64,000 bases of DNA from assembly GCA_947487895.1 (NCBI GenBank), contig CANKYF010000001.1, positions 62,001 to 126,000 on the forward strand, in the 5' to 3' direction. The notes under the pieces are model-generated. The model was not told the DNA's origin, made no database searches, and was given only the letters and a program-made list of their open reading frames with translations. The position numbers were made by a program, and so were the translations under genes. Source of the DNA: an uncultured Flavobacteriaceae bacterium. Lineage in GTDB: Bacteria; Bacteroidota; Bacteroidia; Flavobacteriales; Flavobacteriaceae. The first letter of the stretch is position 1. Each line of letters begins with the position of its first letter. Below are positions 45,211-53,929 of the stretch, piece by piece.

Positions 45211-48200
45211 ATGAAATGTAATAATTTACACAAAGACAGCCATAAAATAGTGATAGTAATTTTATTACTTTTAGCGCTTTCGTGTAAAGAAGAGAAAAAG
45301 GCTACTACAGATTTAAAAACCGACAAAAATCAAGAAATCAATTATTTATTCGAGATTTTAAATGATTCTGTAGCGGGTGTATCATTTGTAAATAGAATTC
45401 AAGAGCGTATGGAAATGAATGCTCTTAATTATGATTATATGTACAATGGTGCTGGTCTTTCTGTAGCCGATTTTAATAATGATGGCTTAGCAGATTTATA
45501 TTTCATTTCAAATCAGGAAGAGAATAAGTTATATTTAAATGAAGGCCATCTAAAATTTAAGGATGTAACGCATATTTCAAAAGTTCAGGGGTTTCCTGGA
45601 TTTGAGTTGGCATCAACAATTGTAGATATTAATTCAGATGGTTTGTTGGATATTTATGTATGTCGATCAGGGCCATACATAGAAGATACAGCCAGAGAAA
45701 ATAAGCTTTATGTAAATCAAGGAAATGATGAAAATGGTGTGCCAGTTTTTGAAGAGCAAGGAAAAAAATACCATTTAAACTTACCTCATTATTCCACCCA
45801 AGCTGCTTTTTTCGACTATGATAAAGATGGCGATTTAGACTTATTTTTGATAAACCATAATACCGATACTAAAGTTCTTTATGATATAGATAGGCTGCAA
45901 AGCGTAAAATCTCCTTTAACCAGTGATCGATTATTTAGAAATGACAATAACGTATTTATTGATGTTTCCGACGAAGCTAGAATACTAAATGATGGTATTG
46001 GTTTTGGACTAGGGCTAGGCATTGGAGATTTAAATAATGATTCGTGGCCCGATGTTTTGGTAAGTCAGGATTTCGCTTCTAGTGATAGAATTTATCTCAA
46101 TCAGAAAAACGGAACTTTTAAAGAAGTTTGTAAGAAAGCCACAGGGCATACTTCAAATTTTTCTATGGGAAATGATATCGCCGATTTTAATAACGACGGT
46201 TGGTTAGATTTTATGACCTTAGACATGGTCTCTGAAGATAATTATGGTATGAAAGCTAGTATGAGTGGGATGAACCCTGAAAAATTTAATGAATTGCTAG
46301 CAAAAGGGTTTCATCATCAATATATGTACAACACGCTTCAATTAAATAATGGAACACGAACCAAAGACGAGACACCTGTGTTTTCAGATGTTGCTTCTCT
46401 TGCAGGAATTTCTAGTACAGACTGGAGTTGGGGACCTTTATTTTTTGATATGGATAATGATGGTGATAAAGATTTATTTGTTTCAAATGGTATAAAAAGA
46501 GACTTTAGAAATGTAGATTATATCCATTATAAGCAAAAAACGGAAGCAGAATACGAAAAGAAAATAAAAGAAGCTCCAAACTCAGTAAGGAGGCTTTTGG
46601 AACAACAAAGGGATGAGGCCATTTTAAGGCGAATGCCCCTAAGAAAAAAAGATAACTACTTTTATGAAAACAAAGGACATTTATCTTTTAATAAAAAGAA
46701 TAAAAGCTGGTGCAAAGAAATGTTAACAGCTTCTAACGGTGCTGCTTATGCAGATTTGGATAATGATGGAGATTTGGAAATTATTACCAATAACATGGAT
46801 GATAAGGCGCATATTTATAAAAATACAGCTGTAGAACAAGGTTTAGGAAACTATTTAAAGGTGAACCTTATTGGTACTGAAAAAAATCCTTTTGGAATAG
46901 GAGCTCGTGTTGTTATAGTTACTACAAAAGGTTCTCAAACTTTAGAGCAGCATTTTTCTAGAGGATTTCAATCCTCAACAAGTCATGTTTTACATTTTGG
47001 ATTGGGTGAATCACAAGACGTTAAAAAATTAACGGTTTACTGGCCGGATAATAAAGTACAGGAAATACATAATATTTCAGGCAATCAAAAAATTACATTA
47101 AACCATTCAGAAGCATCTCATACAGATATAAAAAACGTTAAGGAATCAAAATCAGAAAGATTGTTTCAAGATGTAACAGTATCAAAAGGATTAAACTATA
47201 TTAGTCATCAGAATGTATTTAACGATTTTAAAAGGGAGCGTCTTTTACCGCATAAAATGTCTGAAGACAAACAGGCTTTATGTATTGGAGATGTTAATGG
47301 TGATAAGCTAGACGATTTTTATGTGGGAGGGGCTGCTAACTTTCCAGGCGTTTTATATGTACAAAACCAAAAGGGGACATTCACTAAAACCAATTCAGAT
47401 ATTTTTAAAAGAGATAAGAAACATGAAGATGTAGATGCTACGTTTTTTGATGTTGATAATGACGGAGATTTAGATTTATATGTAGTAAGTGGAAGTAACG
47501 AGTTTGAACAACACTCTAATTATTATTCAGATAGATTGTATGTGAACAACAATGGGGTATTTTCTAAGATAAAAGAAGTGTTTCCAGAAGGTTTAAATTT
47601 TAGCGGATCTGTTGTAAGGCCTCATGATTTTGATAATGATGGAGATATAGACCTTTTTGTTGGAGGAAGACAAACCCCAGGTGTATATCCATATGCAGGT
47701 CGTTCCTTTCTTTTAAGAAATGAATCTACCAATGCTCAGATTAAATTTTCCATTGTTGAAAATAAAGAATTAGCAAATATTGGTATGGTTACCGATGCCA
47801 AATGGGAGGATATAAACTCTGATGATATAAAGGAATTAATATTAGTTGGTGAATGGATGCCATTGACTGTATTTAAAAACAAAAATGGAACGCTTGTAAA
47901 AGACACATCACTTGCCAATCTAGATAAAAACACGGGTTGGTGGTTTAGTTTAGAATCTGGAGATTTTGATAATGATGGCGATATAGACTTCATAGCTGGA
48001 AACCTAGGGCTAAATTCAAAATATCAAGCTTCCAACGAAAAACCTTTTCAGGTCTATGCCAAGGATTTCGATAAAACAGGAACAGTAGATATTGTCTTAA
48101 GTTACAATCAAAACGGTACTAATTATCCTTTAAGAGGAAGACAGTGCAGTTCTCAGCAAATGCCCTTTATAAAGAAGAAATTTCCCAGTTATCATGAATT

Positions 48201-48636
48201 TGCTTTGGCAGATTTAGAGACTGTTTATGGAAAAGAAAATATAAGTAATGCACTAAATCTTAAAGCAACAAATTTTGCATCCTGTCTTTTTGAAAACACA
48301 GGACAAGGTTTGTTTAAAATAAAACCATTAGTTAATGAGGCTCAGATAACTACAATCAAGAGCATTGTTTCACATGATTATAATAAAGATGGGAATTTAG
48401 ATGTACTTCTTTTAGGGAATCTGTATGGGTTTGAGGTTGAAACTCCTAGACAAGATGCGGGTTATGGCATATATTTAAAGGGTAATAAAATTGAATTTAT
48501 AAAAGAGTCAATAGACGATTTATATGTTAATGGAGAGGTTTTAAATGCAAAAACGATAACCCTAAATGATGGCGGAATAGGCGTTTTAATAGTAAAAAAT
48601 AATGAAGCACTTCAGCTTCTAAAGATTAATAATTAA
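45211..48636 (+). CDS. FG-GAP/VCBS repeat lipoprotein with UnbV (ASPIC) domain
   Basis: A lipoprotein of 1141 residues (lipobox LALSC25). Two sets of FG-GAP/VCBS beta-propeller repeats carry calcium-binding D-x-D-x-D-G-x-x-D motifs: seven in the first half (such as DYDKDGDLDLFL, DMDNDGDKDLFV) and six in the second (DVDNDGDLDLYV, DFDNDGDIDLFV, DYNKDGNLDVLL). Between them lies an UnbV/ASPIC domain (about 545-635; NPFGIGARVVIVT, HFSRGFQSSTSHVLHFGLG, VYWPDNKVQEI). This CRTAC1-like layout is frequent beside SusC/SusD in marine Bacteroidota; its function is not established, and glycan binding or scaffolding at the surface is inferred. The end of the protein departs from the repeat pattern. It probably heads a transcript with the catabolic genes that follow. 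Confidence 0.88.
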   Translation: MKCNNLHKDSHKIVIVILLLLALSCKEEKKATTDLKTDKNQEINYLFEILNDSVAGVSFVNRIQERMEMNALNYDYMYNGAGLSVADFNNDGLADLYFISNQEENKLYLNEGHLKFKDVTHISKVQGFPGFELASTIVDINSDGLLDIYVCRSGPYIEDTARENKLYVNQGNDENGVPVFEEQGKKYHLNLPHYSTQAAFFDYDKDGDLDLFLINHNTDTKVLYDIDRLQSVKSPLTSDRLFRNDNNVFIDVSDEARILNDGIGFGLGLGIGDLNNDSWPDVLVSQDFASSDRIYLNQKNGTFKEVCKKATGHTSNFSMGNDIADFNNDGWLDFMTLDMVSEDNYGMKASMSGMNPEKFNELLAKGFHHQYMYNTLQLNNGTRTKDETPVFSDVASLAGISSTDWSWGPLFFDMDNDGDKDLFVSNGIKRDFRNVDYIHYKQKTEAEYEKKIKEAPNSVRRLLEQQRDEAILRRMPLRKKDNYFYENKGHLSFNKKNKSWCKEMLTASNGAAYADLDNDGDLEIITNNMDDKAHIYKNTAVEQGLGNYLKVNLIGTEKNPFGIGARVVIVTTKGSQTLEQHFSRGFQSSTSHVLHFGLGESQDVKKLTVYWPDNKVQEIHNISGNQKITLNHSEASHTDIKNVKESKSERLFQDVTVSKGLNYISHQNVFNDFKRERLLPHKMSEDKQALCIGDVNGDKLDDFYVGGAANFPGVLYVQNQKGTFTKTNSDIFKRDKKHEDVDATFFDVDNDGDLDLYVVSGSNEFEQHSNYYSDRLYVNNNGVFSKIKEVFPEGLNFSGSVVRPHDFDNDGDIDLFVGGRQTPGVYPYAGRSFLLRNESTNAQIKFSIVENKELANIGMVTDAKWEDINSDDIKELILVGEWMPLTVFKNKNGTLVKDTSLANLDKNTGWWFSLESGDFDNDGDIDFIAGNLGLNSKYQASNEKPFQVYAKDFDKTGTVDIVLSYNQNGTNYPLRGRQCSSQQMPFIKKKFPSYHEFALADLETVYGKENISNALNLKATNFASCLFENTGQGLFKIKPLVNEAQITTIKSIVSHDYNKDGNLDVLLLGNLYGFEVETPRQDAGYGIYLKGNKIEFIKESIDDLYVNGEVLNAKTITLNDGGIGVLIVKNNEALQLLKINN

Positions 48637-48706
48637 TAATAGGCTTTTTTTAGAACATTAAAGATGCCGATATAAAAATAGACAGAGTTTTAAATTAAAT
48701 AAAAAT

Positions 48707-49633
48707 ATGAATAAGAATAATGAAATGACACTAAAAGGTGTTTTACCAGTTATACCAACACCTTTTAATGAAGATGGAGGAGTAGATAAAGAAGCCATTA
48801 AAAAAATTACAAGTTTTTGTATTGAGTCTGGAGCAGGCGGTTTGGTTTTTCCGGGTGTGGCCAGTGAATACGATTTTTTGAGTGCAGAAGAAAGGCTAGA
48901 ACTGTTGGAGGTGATTTATGAAGTTAATGAAGGTAAACTTCCACTTATTTGTGGTGGGGGTAAAGGAGATGCTGAAACTATTGCCAACAATATTTTAGAG
49001 TCAGAACCATTTGGCTTTCATGCAGCTATGATATTAATACCTAAACAGTATGCTAATGATGAAAAAGGGGCTCATGAATTTTTATCAACAATAGCTAAAC
49101 GCGTTCCAAATTTGAGTATTATTTTACAAAATGCACCATTGCCTGTTGGGGCTGGTTTGTCTCCTAAAGCCATTTGCAGAATTGCAGAATCCATAGAACA
49201 AGTAAAATACATTAAAGAAGAAACGCTACCATCTGGTTCTAGAATAACAGAACTCATAGAGAATGCACCAGATCACCTAATTGGTGTCATTGGAGGCGGA
49301 GGAGCCAGGTATATCATAGATGAAATGAAAAGAGGTGTTGTTGCTACAATGCCAGCATCAGAAATAACAGATTTACATGTACAAATGTGGGATGCTTTTA
49401 AAGCAGGAGATGTGGAAACCGCAAGAGAAATTTATAAAGATTCATTGCCTCTATTGATAATTCAGGCTATTTACAGAATGCGATTAACAAAACATGTATT
49501 AACCGAAAGAGGTATTTTTAAAAACGATATAGTTAGGGCGCCGTTACCTGAATTCGATGATTATGATAAAAAGGAATTATCATTTCAATTACAAAGTCTT
49601 TCAAAATATTTTAAAACTACAGTATTATCATGA
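48707..49633 (+). CDS. DapA/N-acetylneuraminate lyase-family enzyme
   Basis: A cytoplasmic class I aldolase/dehydratase-like TIM barrel of 308 residues (LKGVLPVIPTPFNEDGGVD). The Schiff-base lysine is K170 in VKYIKEE. The catalytic Tyr usually found in the YNxP motif is replaced: the protein has LQ141-N-A-P. The usual GTTGE loop reads PGVASEYDF. These changes argue against dihydrodipicolinate synthase and for a keto-deoxy sugar acid lyase or dehydratase; sugar-acid dehydratases of this family can carry Q-x-A-P-like motifs. It overlaps the enolase-family gene by 4 bp (ATGA), so the two are translationally coupled and very likely act in sequence on a sugar acid. The exact substrate is not deducible. 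Confidence 0.85.
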   Translation: MNKNNEMTLKGVLPVIPTPFNEDGGVDKEAIKKITSFCIESGAGGLVFPGVASEYDFLSAEERLELLEVIYEVNEGKLPLICGGGKGDAETIANNILESEPFGFHAAMILIPKQYANDEKGAHEFLSTIAKRVPNLSIILQNAPLPVGAGLSPKAICRIAESIEQVKYIKEETLPSGSRITELIENAPDHLIGVIGGGGARYIIDEMKRGVVATMPASEITDLHVQMWDAFKAGDVETAREIYKDSLPLLIIQAIYRMRLTKHVLTERGIFKNDIVRAPLPEFDDYDKKELSFQLQSLSKYFKTTVLS

Positions 49634-50793
49634 GTAAAATAATTTCTGTTGAATCTTTCGTTCTTACAATTCCAAGAGACCAACCCTATCTTGGTGATAC
49701 AAAAAAAGGAGAAGAAGCTAATGAAAAAGGGTATTTTGTTCGTCAGGGTAATAAAACGGTGTATGCTACTGTAGATAGAACGGTCTTAGTACGTATTAAA
49801 ACCGATTCTGGAGTAACTGGATGGGGAGAGACTTATGGACTTATTGCACCAGAGGCTACTATGGCTTTGATTAATGATTTTATGGCAGATTTTGTAAAAG
49901 GAAAAGACCCTTTTGATGTCTCTGTCATTTATGAAGACATCTATAATATGATGCGTTTTCGAGACTATAGTGGTGGCTATTATCACGATGCTTTGGCGGC
50001 TATTGATATTGCTCTTTGGGATATAGTAGGTAAAATAACAGATTTACCAATTTCTAAATTACTAGGAGGGAGAAGAAGAACAGAAATACCTGCCTATGTT
50101 TCTGGTTTGCCAAAACCAACCTTAGAAGAAAGAACCGAGCTTGCAGTTTCATGGCAAGACAAAGGGTTTAACAGTTTTAAGTTTGCTACGCCACAGGCAG
50201 AAGAAGATTTAAACCAAGAAATGGAAACCCTAAGAAAAGCATTAGGAGCATCTACAAAAATTGCTTGCGATATGCATTGGAATCAAACATCTGCAGAGGC
50301 TATTGCAATAATTAAAGAAATGGAGCCTTATAAATTATGGTTTGCTGAAGCACCAGTTGCAACAGAGGATGTAAAGGGGTTAGCTCATGTAGCACGTGCT
50401 GTTCAAACACCTATCGCTGCAGGAGAAGAATGGAGAACTGTTTATGATGCTCAAAAGAGAATTAATGCCGAAGCTATACATATTGTACAACCAGAAATGG
50501 GACATGTTGGCATCACACAATTTATGAGAATTGGTTTAGCGGCTCAATCCCAAAATTTAAGTATTATTCCTCACGCAACCATTGGTTCTGGAATTTTCTT
50601 AGCAGCTAGTCTACAGGCTAGTTCAGCATTAGAAGGTATAAAATCACATGAATATCAGCACACCATTTTTGATCGAAATCAACATTTAATCACCGAAGGG
50701 ATAGAGGTAAAAGAAGGAGCATATAGAATTACGGATAAGCCTGGTTTGGGAGTTGAACCAACTGATTATACTATTTCAATACTAAAAAAATAA
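49630..50793 (+). CDS. Enolase-superfamily (mandelate racemase/muconate lactonizing-like) sugar acid enzyme
   Basis: A cytoplasmic enzyme of 387 residues that would abstract the alpha proton of an aldonate or anhydro-aldonate. The capping domain (about 1-130) and barrel are in normal order. The metal ligands are D214 (CDMHWN), E240 (WFAEAPV) and E266 (AAGEEWRT), and H315 (IIPHATIGSG) is the likely general base. The Lys-x-Lys position reads S182-F-K184, so only the second Lys is kept. Candidates are L-fuconate, D-galactonate or related dehydratases, or a 3,6-anhydrogalactonate cycloisomerase; the fucosidase and GH2/GH16 context allows all of them. It is coupled to the DapA-like gene and followed 5 bp later by a symporter. 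Confidence 0.88.
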   Translation: MSKIISVESFVLTIPRDQPYLGDTKKGEEANEKGYFVRQGNKTVYATVDRTVLVRIKTDSGVTGWGETYGLIAPEATMALINDFMADFVKGKDPFDVSVIYEDIYNMMRFRDYSGGYYHDALAAIDIALWDIVGKITDLPISKLLGGRRRTEIPAYVSGLPKPTLEERTELAVSWQDKGFNSFKFATPQAEEDLNQEMETLRKALGASTKIACDMHWNQTSAEAIAIIKEMEPYKLWFAEAPVATEDVKGLAHVARAVQTPIAAGEEWRTVYDAQKRINAEAIHIVQPEMGHVGITQFMRIGLAAQSQNLSIIPHATIGSGIFLAASLQASSALEGIKSHEYQHTIFDRNQHLITEGIEVKEGAYRITDKPGLGVEPTDYTISILKK

Positions 50794-50798
50794 TTTAG

Positions 50799-52526
50799 AT
50801 GCAACAAATAGATTACATTGTAATAATATTATATGCTATTGGAATTGTAGCCGCAGGAATGGTATTTTCTGGTAAAATGAAAAGTTCCAAAGATATGTTT
50901 GCTGCAGGAGGTAAATCACCTTGGTGGGTTTCTGGTCTATCGGCATTTATGACCTGCTTTTCTGCAGGAACATTTGTAATATGGGGAGGTATAGCCTATA
51001 AATATGGTGTTGTAGCCATTGTTATAAACCTTTGTTATGGAGTAGCAGCATTACTTGTAGGGAGATGGATTGCAGGAGTTTGGCGTAAAGCAGGTGTTAA
51101 TTCAGCCTCAGAATTTCTTCAGGCAAGATATGGTTCTTCAATAGTGCAGTTTTATACATGGGTAAAAGGGCTTTTGGTTATGTTCGTTACAGGAGGTTCT
51201 ATTTATGCGCTTTCAAAAGTAGTGTGTGCACTTATGCCATTATCAGAGGGGCACTTTTTGGCAGATCCAACAACAGGCTATTTATCGGTTCCTATAACAT
51301 CAATTATAGTATGCATTATAGTAGTTATTATTGCTTTTTCGGGCGGATTATGGGCGGTTTTAGTGACTGATGTTTTACAATTCATCATCCTTTCAGTTTC
51401 AGTGATTTTTGTAATTCCTTTAATTTTTGGTGAAGTTGGAGGTATAGGCTCATTTATAGAAAACGTTCCAGAAGGATTTCTTTCTCCAGTAGTTGAGGAG
51501 TATTCTTGGTGGTTTATGATAGGATGGGTAACTATTAACTTTGTAGCCATGGGAGGAGAATGGGCTTTTGTACAGCGTTATGTATGTGTGCCAAAAGCCA
51601 AAGACGCCAAAAAAGTGGCATACTTAATTGGGGGATTATACATTATAAGTCCAGTTTTTTGGATGATCCCACCATTAGTATACAGAGTTATTAATCCAAA
51701 CGCAGATACAGAACAAGCGTATATTTTAGCGTGTCAAAAAGTATTGCCAACAGGAATGATAGGTTTAATGATTGCAGCCATGGCATCTGCTACTGCGAGT
51801 ATGGCAACCACAAGACTTAATGTTTTTGCGGGGTCTTTCACGGAAATTTATCAAAGAATAAAAGGAAATACTGTTAGTGAAAAACAAGTAGTAAATGTTG
51901 GTAGAATTGTTACAATAGCTTTAGGAGGCATAGTGGTTACCGGAGCACTATTAATACCATTATATGGTTATACAGATTTTATTATAGATATCAATACGTT
52001 ACTTTATATACCCTTAATACTTCCATCAATTTGGGGGTTGTTTTCGAAGAAAATAAGTTTGTGGGCTGTGTGGGTGACCACTATAACAGGCTTTATTTCA
52101 GCTTACATTATTAAGTTTGCTTTAGTTGGTGATGGTTTTTTAACTCATATAGAGTTTCTTAAACCAATGGTGAATTGGATTGCTGAGAATAGTAGAATTA
52201 CAGATATGTTATCAGGAATTGTTGTACCACTCATTATGTTATTAGCTTTCGAAATTTTTAGTAAAAAGGAAAATGAAGGTTGGGCTAAGGCTTTAAGTTT
52301 GAAACAGCAGTTTGAAACTCAAAAAGCATCAACAGCGTCTTTAATGCCACTAAAAATGATAGCAATTACAATTTTTATAATTGCTTTAGCAATTGCAATA
52401 TTAGCTTTAGTTAATGACGAACATAAAAAATTAATGTTTTCGTTTTCAATAGCTTTAGCTGTTATTGCTTACATAGCATTTAAGTATTTTACGAAAGCTA
52501 AAAAGGCATTGAGTTTGACTGATTAA
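50799..52526 (+). CDS. Sodium/solute symporter (SSS family) 1
   Basis: An inner-membrane Na+/solute symporter of 575 residues with about 13-14 hydrophobic segments. SSS features include FAAGGKSPWWVSGLSAFMTCFSAGTFVIWGGIAY near the start, SGGLWAVLVTDVLQFIIL in the middle and MIAAMASATASMATTRLNVFAGSFTEIY. It would import a sugar or sugar acid into the cytoplasm, where the two enzymes encoded just upstream could use it. It is paralogous to the symporter at 53930-55573. It is probably the last gene of the 45211-52526 unit. Confidence 0.93.
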   Translation: MQQIDYIVIILYAIGIVAAGMVFSGKMKSSKDMFAAGGKSPWWVSGLSAFMTCFSAGTFVIWGGIAYKYGVVAIVINLCYGVAALLVGRWIAGVWRKAGVNSASEFLQARYGSSIVQFYTWVKGLLVMFVTGGSIYALSKVVCALMPLSEGHFLADPTTGYLSVPITSIIVCIIVVIIAFSGGLWAVLVTDVLQFIILSVSVIFVIPLIFGEVGGIGSFIENVPEGFLSPVVEEYSWWFMIGWVTINFVAMGGEWAFVQRYVCVPKAKDAKKVAYLIGGLYIISPVFWMIPPLVYRVINPNADTEQAYILACQKVLPTGMIGLMIAAMASATASMATTRLNVFAGSFTEIYQRIKGNTVSEKQVVNVGRIVTIALGGIVVTGALLIPLYGYTDFIIDINTLLYIPLILPSIWGLFSKKISLWAVWVTTITGFISAYIIKFALVGDGFLTHIEFLKPMVNWIAENSRITDMLSGIVVPLIMLLAFEIFSKKENEGWAKALSLKQQFETQKASTASLMPLKMIAITIFIIALAIAILALVNDEHKKLMFSFSIALAVIAYIAFKYFTKAKKALSLTD

Positions 52527-52592
52527 ATAAAGCACTATGTGTTTGAAATGCATAGTTTTAAAGAAAGAATGAAGTTCTTTTATAACAGAGTT

Positions 52593-52656
52593 GTCATTCC
52601 TGCGCAGGCAGGAATCCAAAAGCATGACAGGATTCCACATCAAGTGCAGGAATGAC
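52593..52656. repeat. Dispersed inverted-repeat element (GTCATTCCTGC type)
   Basis: GTCATTCCTGCGCAGGCAGG at the left is matched by GTGCAGGAATGAC at the right, with GGAATCC and GGATTCC inside, so the element folds into an imperfect hairpin. The wording is that of a short mobile repeat common between genes in many genomes. A second hairpin, AACCTTTAAC/GTAAAAGGTT, at about 52716-52741 lies next to the lacI stop and may act as terminator. Confidence 0.6.
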
Positions 52657-52747
52657 GAATCGATCACAAAAGTTTATAAAAACTTAAGTAACTGCAATGG
52701 GATTACAGGGGGGTAACCTTTAACTTTATAGTAAAAGGTTAACTTGT

Positions 52748-53776
52748 TTATAATAAGTCAGTTGTAGAACCTTTAACGGAGGACTTTCTAATATTGAATT
52801 CGCCGTTCAAAATAATAGTTTCAATTGGAGTGCTTTTGTTTTCTATTTGCTTCAATAGAAGTTCTCCAGCTTTTTTAGCCATATCATAAGTAGGTTGTTT
52901 AACACTACTTAGTTGAGGGCTTACAAGTTCTGCTATTCGTGTTTCTGTAAATCCAACAAATGCAACATCTTCAGGTACTCTATAACCATTATCTTTTAGC
53001 TTTTTAATAGCACCCAGTGCTACCATATCATTCACACAAAAAAAAGCATTGGGTATGTCATGATGAAAGATTAAATCTTCAATAACTTCCATACCTTCTT
53101 TTGCTAACAATCCTGTTTCAATAATTTTGTAATCTTCTTCTAAAATATGATGCTTTTTCATAGCTTTTTTAAACCCCAGAATACGTTCATAAGAAACAGA
53201 TAAATCTTTATACCCTGACAGGTGATAGATTTTTTTATAGCCCTGTCTAATTAAATGTTCTGTAGCAAAAAAACTCCATTTCAGGTTGTTAAAAACCACT
53301 TTAGAAACAGGAATAGAGGCTTCAATTCTATTTAAAAATACTATAGGATATCCCTCTTTAACTTTGCTTTGGTAGTATTGCATGTTTTTACTGCCCATAG
53401 TTGGAGCTATGATCAAACCCTCAACCATATTATTAATTAAGGTTTGTACGTTTATTAATTCCTGGCTTTCATCTTCATCAGACTGCATTACAAGAACTTG
53501 ATAACCTTTAGAAATCAAAAAACTTTGGAGTGCAATAACAATTTCAGAATAATATTCATTAATAAATTCAGGTACTACAACGCCAATATTTGAAGAACGT
53601 TTTTTACTTAATGATTTAGCCATTGGGTTAGGGTGATATCCCATTTCTTTAGCTGTTTTTAAGATAAGTTCTTTGGTTTCTTTTTTTATATCATATTTAT
53701 TATTAAACGCTCTGGAGACTGTTGAAATAGATACGTTTAATTTATCAGCGATGTCTTGTATTGTAAAATGCTTCAT
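52748..53776 (-). CDS. LacI-family transcriptional regulator 2
   Basis: LacI/GalR-type regulator of 342 residues, near-colinear paralogue of the one at 38657-39685. The helix-turn-helix and hinge region (TIQDIADKLNVSISTVSRAFNNKYDI, MGYHPNPMAKSLSK) are almost the same, so both proteins may bind the same operators. The sensor domain differs more in the GLIIAPT to FLNRIEAS stretch, which may mean different effectors or heterodimers. It is divergent from the second symporter, with two operator-like sites in the 153-bp spacer, consistent with autoregulation. Confidence 0.94.
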   Translation of the reverse strand: MKHFTIQDIADKLNVSISTVSRAFNNKYDIKKETKELILKTAKEMGYHPNPMAKSLSKKRSSNIGVVVPEFINEYYSEIVIALQSFLISKGYQVLVMQSDEDESQELINVQTLINNMVEGLIIAPTMGSKNMQYYQSKVKEGYPIVFLNRIEASIPVSKVVFNNLKWSFFATEHLIRQGYKKIYHLSGYKDLSVSYERILGFKKAMKKHHILEEDYKIIETGLLAKEGMEVIEDLIFHHDIPNAFFCVNDMVALGAIKKLKDNGYRVPEDVAFVGFTETRIAELVSPQLSSVKQPTYDMAKKAGELLLKQIENKSTPIETIILNGEFNIRKSSVKGSTTDLL

Positions 53777-53813
53777 TTAAAATTTATGTTAAAGCTAAAT
53801 TAATGAATTTTTC

Positions 53814-53855
53814 GGAAGCGTTTTCGGTAATTTTTTTGTTTTCGGAAACGTTTTT
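53814..53855. promoter_or_regulatory. Two LacI-type operator sites between lacI 2 and symporter 2
   Basis: GGAAGCGTTTTCGG (53814-53827) and GAAACGTTTTT (53845-53855) lie 30 bp apart, about 40-80 bp before the lacI start. They share the GAAxCG..TTTC half-sites with the susC cluster. Confidence 0.65.
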
Positions 53856-53929
53856 AGAGGATAAAAACAATATTATTTTAATTCAATTATTTGGTTGTAT
53901 TATCTTTAAAATAATTAAAAAAATCTTTA

